Shown here one piece after another: positions 25,421 to 31,921 of a stretch of DNA of 64,000 bases (its first letter is position 1; every line of letters starts with the position of its first letter). The notes beneath the pieces were generated by a model that was not told the origin of the DNA, did no database searches, and saw nothing but the letters and a program-made list of their open reading frames with translations. Position numbers and translations under genes: made by a program. This DNA comes from Bacillota bacterium (GTDB lineage: Bacteria; Bacillota; Clostridia; Lachnospirales; Lachnospiraceae), in assembly GCA_023414355.1 (NCBI GenBank), contig JAEZOB010000046.1:62001-126000 (forward strand), in the 5' to 3' direction.

Positions 25421-25451
25421 AATTAAAAACACGTTTTACGTGTTTTTAATT
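25421..25451. promoter_or_regulatory. Perfect 13-bp inverted repeat upstream of the pheromone gene
   Basis: AATTAAAAACACG and its exact complement flank the 5-nt loop TTTTA. It ends 59 nt before the precursor start and is a candidate operator for the neighbouring regulators (CACG/CGTG core), or a leader hairpin. I could not find a convincing promoter around it. Confidence 0.6.
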
Positions 25452-25510
25452 CAAAATCCACAAAAAGGAATATTTCCCAAACGTTCAAAAAAATTCAGGA
25501 GGTAAGAAAA

Positions 25511-25870
25511 ATGAAAACGAAAAAAAGTATTTTTGCTGCAGCTGCTCTTGTTATGCTTATGGTATTGACACTTGTATTAGTTAAGCTTCAGGTATTTGGT
25601 GCTGATCATGGACAAGCTTATGCCAGCGATGCTCCCTGGATTTTCACTGCTTCTGCCGAAGACGGTCTTGATGTTGCATGTGATGTTCCCTGGATCTTTA
25701 CTGCTTCTGCTGAAGACGGCCTCGATGTTGCATGTGATGTTCCCTGGATTTTCACCGCTTCTGCCGAAGACGGTCTTGATGTTGCATGTGATGTTCCCTG
25801 GATCTTTACTGCTTCTGCTGAAGACAGTCTTGATGTTGCATGTGATGTTCCCTGGATCTTTACTGCTTAA
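25511..25870 (+). CDS. Exported multi-copy pheromone precursor (PapR-like peptide repeats)
   Basis: A 119-residue pre-propeptide. A Sec signal (MKTKK, hydrophobic 7-24, probable cleavage after AYA at 36-38) is followed by five copies of D[AV]PWIFTA at 40-47, 58-65, 76-83, 94-101 and 112-119. The copies are joined by the linker SAEDGLDVAC (last linker S for G). The first copy is preceded by S, the others by C. The core [SC]D[AV]PWIF resembles the PlcR-activating PapR heptapeptides (for example SDLPFEF-like x-D-x-P-aromatic-x-F). AGGAGG at 25497-25502 gives a strong start. It is tail-to-tail, with a 4-nt overlap, with the RRNPP-type regulator at 25867. Confidence 0.85.
   Translation: MKTKKSIFAAAALVMLMVLTLVLVKLQVFGADHGQAYASDAPWIFTASAEDGLDVACDVPWIFTASAEDGLDVACDVPWIFTASAEDGLDVACDVPWIFTASAEDSLDVACDVPWIFTA
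25628..25867 (+). repeat. 54-bp coding tandem repeat (four full units and a partial fifth)
   Basis: Units start at 25628, 25682, 25736, 25790 and 25844. Codon choice shows units 1 and 3 are sisters (ATT TTC, GCC, GGT CTT) and units 2 and 4 are sisters (ATC TTT ACT). This points to duplication of a 108-bp double unit. Nearly all differences are synonymous. Confidence 0.95.
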
Positions 25871-26814
25871 TCAATAAAAAATGCTATAGCCATCCCATAA
25901 TTAACCTTTATATGTTCTTTGATAAATTGAACCATATATGTCATTTGCATAGCAGATGCTATGTAATAAGCTTGTTTCAAATAAATTAGAATTTCATTCT
26001 TATAACAAGGTGGCAATACTCCCATTTCGATTAGTTTCTCTTTATTCCATGCATAACTATATATCAGATTTGGGAGTGCGTTACCTAATTTGAATCTTTT
26101 ACATATTTCAATTCCTTCATTTGCTATCTCGATTGCTTTTTCATAATTGAGAATTGTTCCATATACCTTTGATAGATTAGAGGCAATGATTACCTGTAAA
26201 ATAGCTCTTTGTTGTTCTTCCATATAGCTTTGCTTTAGCGCACTATATGCCTCCTCTAGTGTTAAAATAGAATTCTGATAATCTTCTTTCTCGGCACAGG
26301 CAATTGCTATATTAATCAATAATATAGCTTCACTTGAACTTAATGGCCAGTTAGATAAAGATATCGATCCATATTTTGGAATAGTCATCTGCAATGCTTT
26401 TTGAGTTTCTTTTAAGTATTCATCTAAGCTAATTCTCTTTAGATTAAAATCAACCGAACTTTTCGCTCTTACCTTGAATTGCTGATCCAATATAGATTCT
26501 CCGATGATATCTTTGATTTCATTCAGCATTGATTCTGCTTTTACAAAATCATAGAGCTTAATATAATCTTCAATTTGTTTCATTTTCTCAAGAATCTGAA
26601 AATCCGACACTGACAACACGGAATAAGCTCTTGAACGTATGCGTCCCATACGTTCCATGAGCAGTTCATAAGTATCTCTGGTCGGATTTTGACTTCCATT
26701 CTCTATTCTCGATAAAGTCTCAACGGAACAAATCGAAGCGCTCAATTGTTCCTGCGTGATAGAGAGAGATTTTCTTGTCATTCTGACAATATCGCCTAAT
26801 CGATATCTTCCCAT
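25867..26814 (-). CDS. RRNPP-type HTH-TPR regulator B (PlcR-like), probable pheromone receptor
   Basis: A 315-residue protein. Residues 1-65 form an XRE helix-turn-helix (VRMTRKSLSITQEQLSASICSVETLSRIENG). The rest is repeated helix pairs of TPR type (AEKEDYQNSILTLEEAYSAL, LNYEKAIEIANEGIEICKRF) ending in YLKQAYYIASAMQ and FIKEHIK. This is the layout of PlcR/NprR/PrgX-like receptors that bind re-imported peptides. It shares the CSVxTLSRIE motif and C-terminal pattern with the regulator at 26796. Its start overlaps that gene by 19 nt, with its own AAAGGGG site, so the two are coupled. It ends against the precursor gene. Confidence 0.82.
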   Translation of the reverse strand: MGRYRLGDIVRMTRKSLSITQEQLSASICSVETLSRIENGSQNPTRDTYELLMERMGRIRSRAYSVLSVSDFQILEKMKQIEDYIKLYDFVKAESMLNEIKDIIGESILDQQFKVRAKSSVDFNLKRISLDEYLKETQKALQMTIPKYGSISLSNWPLSSSEAILLINIAIACAEKEDYQNSILTLEEAYSALKQSYMEEQQRAILQVIIASNLSKVYGTILNYEKAIEIANEGIEICKRFKLGNALPNLIYSYAWNKEKLIEMGVLPPCYKNEILIYLKQAYYIASAMQMTYMVQFIKEHIKVNYGMAIAFFID

Positions 26815-27749
26815 TGATATTCCCCTTTCAAGTGCTCCCGAATCTCATTTGCTATATCCGTTGCATCACAAAAGCTCAATACATAATAAGCCTGAAGATA
26901 TAGCCTCAGACAATCCGCTTTTTTTTCCTCCCAATTAACCTCCAACTTAAAAATGCCCTCTATTGCCTGAGCTTTAATCAGAGTTAATTCACCGAGATAA
27001 TCCATCCTTCGACTGCCCTTGCTTCTTTCAGATGCTCGACTACATATCTCAAGAGCTTTCTTTCTGTTGCCTTCTTTCATATAAAGCTTACCGGCAATCA
27101 GAGCAACCTTGGAATATAGGTTACTGTTGTCCTCTGAAGAGTTATGTAGCTCCAGATAATCCAGAACCTGCTTCAATACCTGTTTAGCATTTTTATTCAT
27201 ACCCGCTCTGACCATACATTGAAGAATATCTACAATAATATTCAATTCGCTGTTGCTTAAGTAATAATCCTTTATTTCGCTTGTCTTAAATTCGGGTACT
27301 GTACAAGTGATTGCCTGCATCAGCAGATCTATTGTAGTCTCAATTGTTCCCCCGTTCAATTCGTTGAGGAGTGCACTATATGCTTTGATAAACTGCACAT
27401 GTACATTTCCCTTCGTAGCTGCTATCTGCTCATATTCCTGTAGTAAAGCATACGCTAAAGAGTACTCCTTAGCCTCTGCCTGCTTTTTTATCTCTTCCCT
27501 TTTCTGATATAAATCATAATCAAACTCAGTCAATATCAATTCAAACTGGTTCGGCATCCTTCCCAGGCGCTCCAACAGTGTCTCCAGTAATAAGGAATCT
27601 ACATCCCTTCCTCCTGCTTCTATCCTCGATAAAGTTGCTACTGAGCATAAGCCCATGCATAATTTCCCTTGTGATATCTGATACGACTCACGGAAATATA
27701 GAATTGCGGATCCTATCTTATTGTTCTCCATCTCAAGCTCATTCGCCAT
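26796..27749 (-). CDS. RRNPP-type HTH-TPR regulator A (PlcR-like), paralogue of B
   Basis: A 317-residue protein with an XRE helix-turn-helix (ILYFRESYQISQGKLCMGLCSVATLSRIEAG) and a TPR-like helical domain (AKEYSLAYALLQEYEQIAA, GNRKKALEICSRASERSK, LRLYLQAYYVLSF, IREHLKGEY). It is the first gene of a two-gene unit with regulator B. Similar length, motif and ending show they arose by duplication. One may be the activator and the other a repressor or a receptor with different specificity. The ribosome site (GCGGGA) is weak. Confidence 0.8.
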   Translation of the reverse strand: MANELEMENNKIGSAILYFRESYQISQGKLCMGLCSVATLSRIEAGGRDVDSLLLETLLERLGRMPNQFELILTEFDYDLYQKREEIKKQAEAKEYSLAYALLQEYEQIAATKGNVHVQFIKAYSALLNELNGGTIETTIDLLMQAITCTVPEFKTSEIKDYYLSNSELNIIVDILQCMVRAGMNKNAKQVLKQVLDYLELHNSSEDNSNLYSKVALIAGKLYMKEGNRKKALEICSRASERSKGSRRMDYLGELTLIKAQAIEGIFKLEVNWEEKKADCLRLYLQAYYVLSFCDATDIANEIREHLKGEYQWEDID

Positions 27750-28058
27750 TTTTTATCCCGCCTACGTACATATTTACTCTATAATTATCAAAATATTTCA
27801 CCAAAACAAATATAATTTACTAATAGCTTATCACATAGCTTTTCTATGTTCAATTACAATTCGTATAAAAATACATAAAGCTAGAATAATCTCCCATTTT
27901 TTGTAATTCGCTCAAGTACTGCTTTTTTACTAATATCTATGTCATTAACCAGTTTCGTTACTGGGTTTCGTAAGCAATATGGGGTAGCATAAAACACAGA
28001 ATTGTGATACAATGAACCATGTCAACATCGAAGAAATTTACTTAAGAAGGTACTTCAT
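27750..28058. other. Intergenic region between regulator A and the acyltransferase
   Basis: 309 nt of AT-rich DNA with start regions of two divergent transcripts. I searched both strands for a second short peptide precursor or a copy of the 25421 dyad and found neither. There is no confident promoter. Confidence 0.5.
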
Positions 28059-28823
28059 ATGCTCAGATTTTACTATGTTATTATAACTGCAGCAATATTC
28101 AATTTATACTTTATACCCCAAATGTATTACATGGGAAAGCATCATGAGAAGTATACAGAGAGGGATTGCTATAAAGCAGGCTTAGGGCTTGTCAACATGA
28201 TCAAAAGGCGGGGTCGTATCTCCACTATAGTCACCGGTCAGGAAAAACTTCCGAAGCAGGGTGGCTATATTATGTACGCCAATCATCAGGGCAAATATGA
28301 TGCTCTCGGTATTCTATCCTCCCACAAAGAGCCTTGCACCATCGTAATGGATAAGGAGACCTCCGAAAGCCTGATTAATAACCTCTTCATTAATCTGATC
28401 AAAGGTAAGCGCCTGGATAAAAAGGACCCTAGACAGCAGGTTAAGATTATTCAGGAGATCTCAACGGAAATCAACCAGGGAAGAAAATATTTGTTATTCC
28501 CGGAAGGTGGATATACCGATAACCAGAACCGGCTTCAAGAATTTCATAATGGGTCCTTTAAGATACCCCTGATGACAAAATGCCCTATTGTTCCGGTTGT
28601 TATCTTCGATTCCTATCGTGCATTCAGTATCAATTCCTTACGTCGGGTAAAGACACAGGTACATTATCTCGACCCGATCTATTATGAAGAATACAGTGAT
28701 ATGAAGACAAAAGAGCTTTGTGATCTTGTCTATGACAGAATCTGCCATAAACTCAAGGAAATTCAGTGTTACACAATAAACGAGTCTGAACATGAGGAGG
28801 ATCTGGAAGAGCTGATATCCTAA
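28059..28823 (+). CDS. plsC: 1-acyl-sn-glycerol-3-phosphate acyltransferase family (PlsC-like)
   Basis: A 254-residue membrane-associated acyltransferase with an N-terminal hydrophobic segment (about 5-22) and a PlsC domain. The catalytic H-x4-D is NHQGKYD near residue 75, and the glycerol-phosphate-binding block is FPEGGYTDN near residue 148, followed by CPIVPVVIF. It acylates lysophosphatidic acid or a related lysolipid at the inner membrane face. The C-terminal 35 residues are acidic. AAGAAGG precedes ATG 28059. A DUF1232 membrane protein follows 26 nt later and is likely co-transcribed. Confidence 0.85.
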   Translation: MLRFYYVIITAAIFNLYFIPQMYYMGKHHEKYTERDCYKAGLGLVNMIKRRGRISTIVTGQEKLPKQGGYIMYANHQGKYDALGILSSHKEPCTIVMDKETSESLINNLFINLIKGKRLDKKDPRQQVKIIQEISTEINQGRKYLLFPEGGYTDNQNRLQEFHNGSFKIPLMTKCPIVPVVIFDSYRAFSINSLRRVKTQVHYLDPIYYEEYSDMKTKELCDLVYDRICHKLKEIQCYTINESEHEEDLEELIS

Positions 28824-28849
28824 TAAGAAAGCAAAAAAAGGAGCTTCTC

Positions 28850-29215
28850 ATGAATCTTAAGGAAAGATCCCGAAAATTAAAAACCGATATTCCTGCTATC
28901 TTCATAGCCTTACGAAAGAATGATACACCTAAGCTCGCAAAATTATTTGCAGGCTTAACGATTGCATATGCGCTCTCCCCCATCGATCTGATACCGGACT
29001 TTATACCGGTACTCGGATATCTTGATGATTTGATTATTCTGCCTACAATGGTGGTACTTACCATAAAATTCATTCCTGTACCTATTCTGATGGAATGTAG
29101 AACAGAAGCAGAAAGTCTTTGGAAAGATGGAAAGCCAAAAAGATGGTATTATGCTATTCCTATTTTTATCTTGTGGGCACTGATTATTTTCTTTATTCTT
29201 CGTGCAATATTTTAA
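28850..29215 (+). CDS. DUF1232 (YkvA-like) membrane protein
   Basis: A 121-residue protein. The DUF1232 signature LAKLFAGLTIAYALSPIDLIPDFIPVLGYLDDLIILP spans about residues 28-64, then a second and third hydrophobic segment (to 60-75 and 98-120). The family is found widely in membranes and its function is unresolved. AAAGGAG precedes ATG 28850. It overlaps the convergent FadR-type gene tail-to-tail by 4 nt. Confidence 0.88.
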   Translation: MNLKERSRKLKTDIPAIFIALRKNDTPKLAKLFAGLTIAYALSPIDLIPDFIPVLGYLDDLIILPTMVVLTIKFIPVPILMECRTEAESLWKDGKPKRWYYAIPIFILWALIIFFILRAIF

Positions 29216-29916
29216 TAATATATCTGATCCCTGCCAGTGATCGCATCCTTCATGGTCTTCTCCGACCAGGCGACCGCTCCTTCGATATCCTTTTCTTCTA
29301 TATATCTGCATAAGGTATCTGTGTTAATATAAAGCTTTTCTACACCATGCAGAGCACAGAATCTTTCCCAAAGCATCAAAACTGCATCCTTAAAGGAATA
29401 ATAAACCAATGGCATCAACATATTTCCGGATAATACAGCCAATTCATGATGGAACTCAAATGCCCGCTCGCTCGCTTCTCTATGGCTGGAGGCTTTCGCT
29501 ATGCCATCAGCATATTTCCTTAACGTCTCCAAATCCTTTTCCGTTAATTGAGGCACAGCCAGGTGTAATGCCAGCGTGTTGAGGGCCTGCCTGATCTCTA
29601 ATATGGAGCGGATCTCGCTTGCTCGCAGCATCCCTCCGTTATAATGAAGAATCGAAATTAATGTCTCAAGGGTTCCTGTACGGCGATAATCTGAGATAAA
29701 GGTTCCAACCCGTGGCTTGATGATTAAGAAGCCTTTTCTGGCTAACTCCAGGATACCACTATTTACCACAGCTCTACTTACCTGCATAGTTTTTGCTATT
29801 TCCCTCTCTGGCGGCAGCTTCTCTCCCACAGCTAATTTACCGGAGAGAATCATACCTTCCAACTCTTTTATAAACAGTTCCTTTAGCGATGGCGCCATCA
29901 ATCTATTAAACTCCAT
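29212..29916 (-). CDS. FadR-subfamily GntR regulator with FCD domain
   Basis: A 234-residue protein. Residues 1-75 form the GntR winged helix (LKELFIKELEGMILSGKLAVGEKLPPEREIAKTMQVSRAVV, GFLIIKPRVGTFI). Residues 90-230 form the all-helical FCD domain (EIRSILEIRQALNTLALHLA, FEFHHELAVLSGN), which binds metal and often an organic acid. ATG 29916 has GGGAG 7 nt upstream. It is divergent from the DUF5692-hypB-oxidoreductase-hypA operon. Two TGGT-N3-ACCA sites in the intergenic DNA fit PdhR/LldR-type operators, so it is the likely regulator. Confidence 0.88.
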   Translation of the reverse strand: MEFNRLMAPSLKELFIKELEGMILSGKLAVGEKLPPEREIAKTMQVSRAVVNSGILELARKGFLIIKPRVGTFISDYRRTGTLETLISILHYNGGMLRASEIRSILEIRQALNTLALHLAVPQLTEKDLETLRKYADGIAKASSHREASERAFEFHHELAVLSGNMLMPLVYYSFKDAVLMLWERFCALHGVEKLYINTDTLCRYIEEKDIEGAVAWSEKTMKDAITGRDQIYY

Positions 29917-29935
29917 AGTACGCTCCCTTCTGTCA

Positions 29936-29948
29936 CTGGTCCAACCAG
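29936..29948. promoter_or_regulatory. FCD-regulator operator, regulator-proximal
   Basis: CTGGT-CCA-ACCAG, a 5+3+5 dyad 20 nt upstream of the regulator start. It shares its half-sites with 30105-30119. Confidence 0.6.
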
Positions 29949-30032
29949 ATACCACCACTTAATTATATTGTATTAACTGCTTAATTTCAAGTATCATTTC
30001 CTATCTAAAATGCCGAATAATTCCCTGTATTA

Positions 30033-30060
30033 TTGACTTTTATCATATATGACCGATAAT
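30033..30060 (+). promoter_or_regulatory. Promoter of the DUF5692-hypBA operon
   Basis: TTGACT (30033-30038), 16 bp, GATAAT (30055-30060). The start would be near 30067, so the operator at 30105 lies in the early transcribed region. Confidence 0.55.
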
Positions 30061-30104
30061 AGAAATTAGAGTATGCTCTTTGGCGAACGAACTTCCATCT
30101 TTCG

Positions 30105-30119
30105 TCTGGTCAGACCAGA
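30105..30119. promoter_or_regulatory. FCD-regulator operator, operon-proximal
   Basis: TCTGGTCAGACCAGA is a perfect 15-bp dyad. The TGGTC-A-GACCA core is like PdhR/LldR sites. Its place downstream of the promoter would allow roadblock repression. Confidence 0.7.
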
Positions 30120-30188
30120 TACGAACTTTAGAAAATGTTCATGTATCCATCGCAGAGCTCATTAAATAAAAGGGAAAGGATGTTTATC

Positions 30189-31169
30189 ATGTTTACTTTT
30201 AATTACGAGGCCGGAGCGAGTGCTCTCAGTGTCTGGCTGGTATGGATTATGGTATTTTCAATACTTTTTATGGCCAATGAATTGTCAAGGAGATTTATAA
30301 CAGTCGGATTTATCTGCTTTGTTGTCTTACCGACTGCTTTGTCCATCCTCTGGTTTACCGTGCTGAGCGACACCACTTACACAGATTGGTTTCATCTTGC
30401 CAAGGTCTACTCCTCCACTGCCGGCTGCATCGGCTTCTGGTGTATCAGACATGTCCATGGAACCAATAAGAAGACCGGTAAGCCCTGGCACCTCTACAAC
30501 AATAAAATTGCGCTATGCTTCCCTCCGTTAATTCTCGCAGTCAATATCCTGGAAGCAGTAGCCAGAGATATCGAGGTTGGAATCAACTATTCCCAGGGTG
30601 GTGTACTGGCCGATGAAGCCATGTATGTACTTGGCGGTCCTTGGAATTTCATGAATGCAGTAGCCGGTCTTCTAAACATCATCACCATCACCGGCTGGTT
30701 CGGTATCTGCGTGCGAAAGGTTACGAAGAAGGATGGCAGCAAGGATATGATCTGGCCAGACATGCTGTGGTTCTGGATCATCGCATATGATTTATGGAAC
30801 TTTGCATATACCTATAATTGTCTTCCGGGCCATTCCTGGTATTGCGGCTTTGCCTTGCTTCTTGCACCTACTGTATGTGCTTTTACCTTCGGAAAAGGCG
30901 CTTGGCTTCAACATCGTGCCCAAACTCTCGCTTTGTGGTGCATGTTTGCACAGACATTTCCTTCCTTTATCGACAAAGGCACCTTCGCTGTTGCCTCGAC
31001 CTATAACCAGGGAGCTCTTCTCTTCTGGAGCGGTGCTGCTCTGACAGCAAATATCGCTGTAGTGATCTATATGATTTATAAAGCACTAAAGACAAAGAGA
31101 AACCCTTACACTCAGGAATTATATGTGGATTTAAAAGCATATCAGGAAATCAAAGCTCTTGCTGAATAA
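30189..31169 (+). CDS. DUF5692 family integral membrane protein
   Basis: A 326-residue polytopic protein with about eight hydrophobic segments (ALSVWLVWIMVFSILFMANEL, FICFVVLPTALSILWFTVL and so on), resembling DUF5692. Many aromatic and His residues (WHLYNN, CIRHVHG, LPGHSWYCG) face the loops. The function is unknown. As first gene of an operon with nickel chaperones and a flavoprotein, it may be a membrane transporter or partner of that pathway. AAAGGA at 30175-30180 and 8-nt spacing select ATG 30189 over 30135. Confidence 0.75.
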   Translation: MFTFNYEAGASALSVWLVWIMVFSILFMANELSRRFITVGFICFVVLPTALSILWFTVLSDTTYTDWFHLAKVYSSTAGCIGFWCIRHVHGTNKKTGKPWHLYNNKIALCFPPLILAVNILEAVARDIEVGINYSQGGVLADEAMYVLGGPWNFMNAVAGLLNIITITGWFGICVRKVTKKDGSKDMIWPDMLWFWIIAYDLWNFAYTYNCLPGHSWYCGFALLLAPTVCAFTFGKGAWLQHRAQTLALWCMFAQTFPSFIDKGTFAVASTYNQGALLFWSGAALTANIAVVIYMIYKALKTKRNPYTQELYVDLKAYQEIKALAE

Positions 31170-31228
31170 ATAAACTTAATCCACTGAATCAAATACAATC
31201 CATAGTATTGTTAGGAAAGGATGGAAGA

Positions 31229-31906
31229 ATGAACACTTTTAGGGTTCTCGAAATTAAGCAAAATGTATTCGACGACAACAATCGGCAGGCAGATGAGCTC
31301 CGGAAAGAGTTAAAGAAAGAAAAGACCTTTTTATTGAATCTGATGTCTTCACCCGGTGCAGGAAAGACCACAACTTTAAAGAAGACCATTGATGTACTGA
31401 AGACAAGCTTAAAGATAGGCGTTATGGAAGCAGATATCGACTCTGATGTGGATGCCCGAACCATCTCTGAGACTGGAGTCAGTGTAATACAGCTGCACAC
31501 CGGCGGTATGTGTCATCTGGATGCCGACATGACGAAGCAGGGTTTAGAAGGACTGGGCTATCAAGGACTTGATTTAGCCATCCTTGAAAATGTCGGCAAT
31601 CTGGTATGCCCTGCAGAATTCGATACCGGATCAGTCAAGAACGCCATGATCTTAAGCGTCCCTGAGGGGGATGATAAGGCACTCAAGTACCCGTTGATGT
31701 TTTCCATCTCAGATGTTTTACTCATCAATAAGATTGATGTGCTTCCTTATTTTGATTTTAATATAGAGACATGTAAAGAACGGGCCAGACAACTGAATCC
31801 AAATATTAAGATCATTACCATCTGTGCCAAAACCGGTGAAGGGCTACAGGACTTTGCCGACTGGCTTAAGCAAGAGGTTATGCTGTGGAAGGCAAACGAA
31901 CAATGA
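31229..31906 (+). CDS. hypB: HypB, GTPase for nickel insertion
   Basis: A 225-residue SIMIBI-class GTPase. The G1 loop SSPGAGKTTTL is near residue 40. ADIDSDVDARTI is switch-like, GGMCHLDADM holds the nickel/zinc-binding Cys-His, ENVGNLVCPAEFD follows, and NKIDVLPYF is the base-recognition motif. HypB works with HypA to load nickel into [NiFe]-hydrogenase and in some species urease. There is no His-rich nickel-storage N-terminus. AGGAAAGG precedes ATG 31229 by 8 nt. It is the second gene of the operon; HypA is the fourth. Confidence 0.93.
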   Translation: MNTFRVLEIKQNVFDDNNRQADELRKELKKEKTFLLNLMSSPGAGKTTTLKKTIDVLKTSLKIGVMEADIDSDVDARTISETGVSVIQLHTGGMCHLDADMTKQGLEGLGYQGLDLAILENVGNLVCPAEFDTGSVKNAMILSVPEGDDKALKYPLMFSISDVLLINKIDVLPYFDFNIETCKERARQLNPNIKIITICAKTGEGLQDFADWLKQEVMLWKANEQ

Positions 31907-31921
31907 TAAAGGAGGTACATT

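Noticed and set aside
25596..25877. A 93-residue open frame over the pheromone repeats (+1 frame) with repeating leucine-rich peptide
   Set aside because: It is the frame shadow of the 54-bp repeat. It has no ribosome site and lacks a signal consistent with the repeat design.
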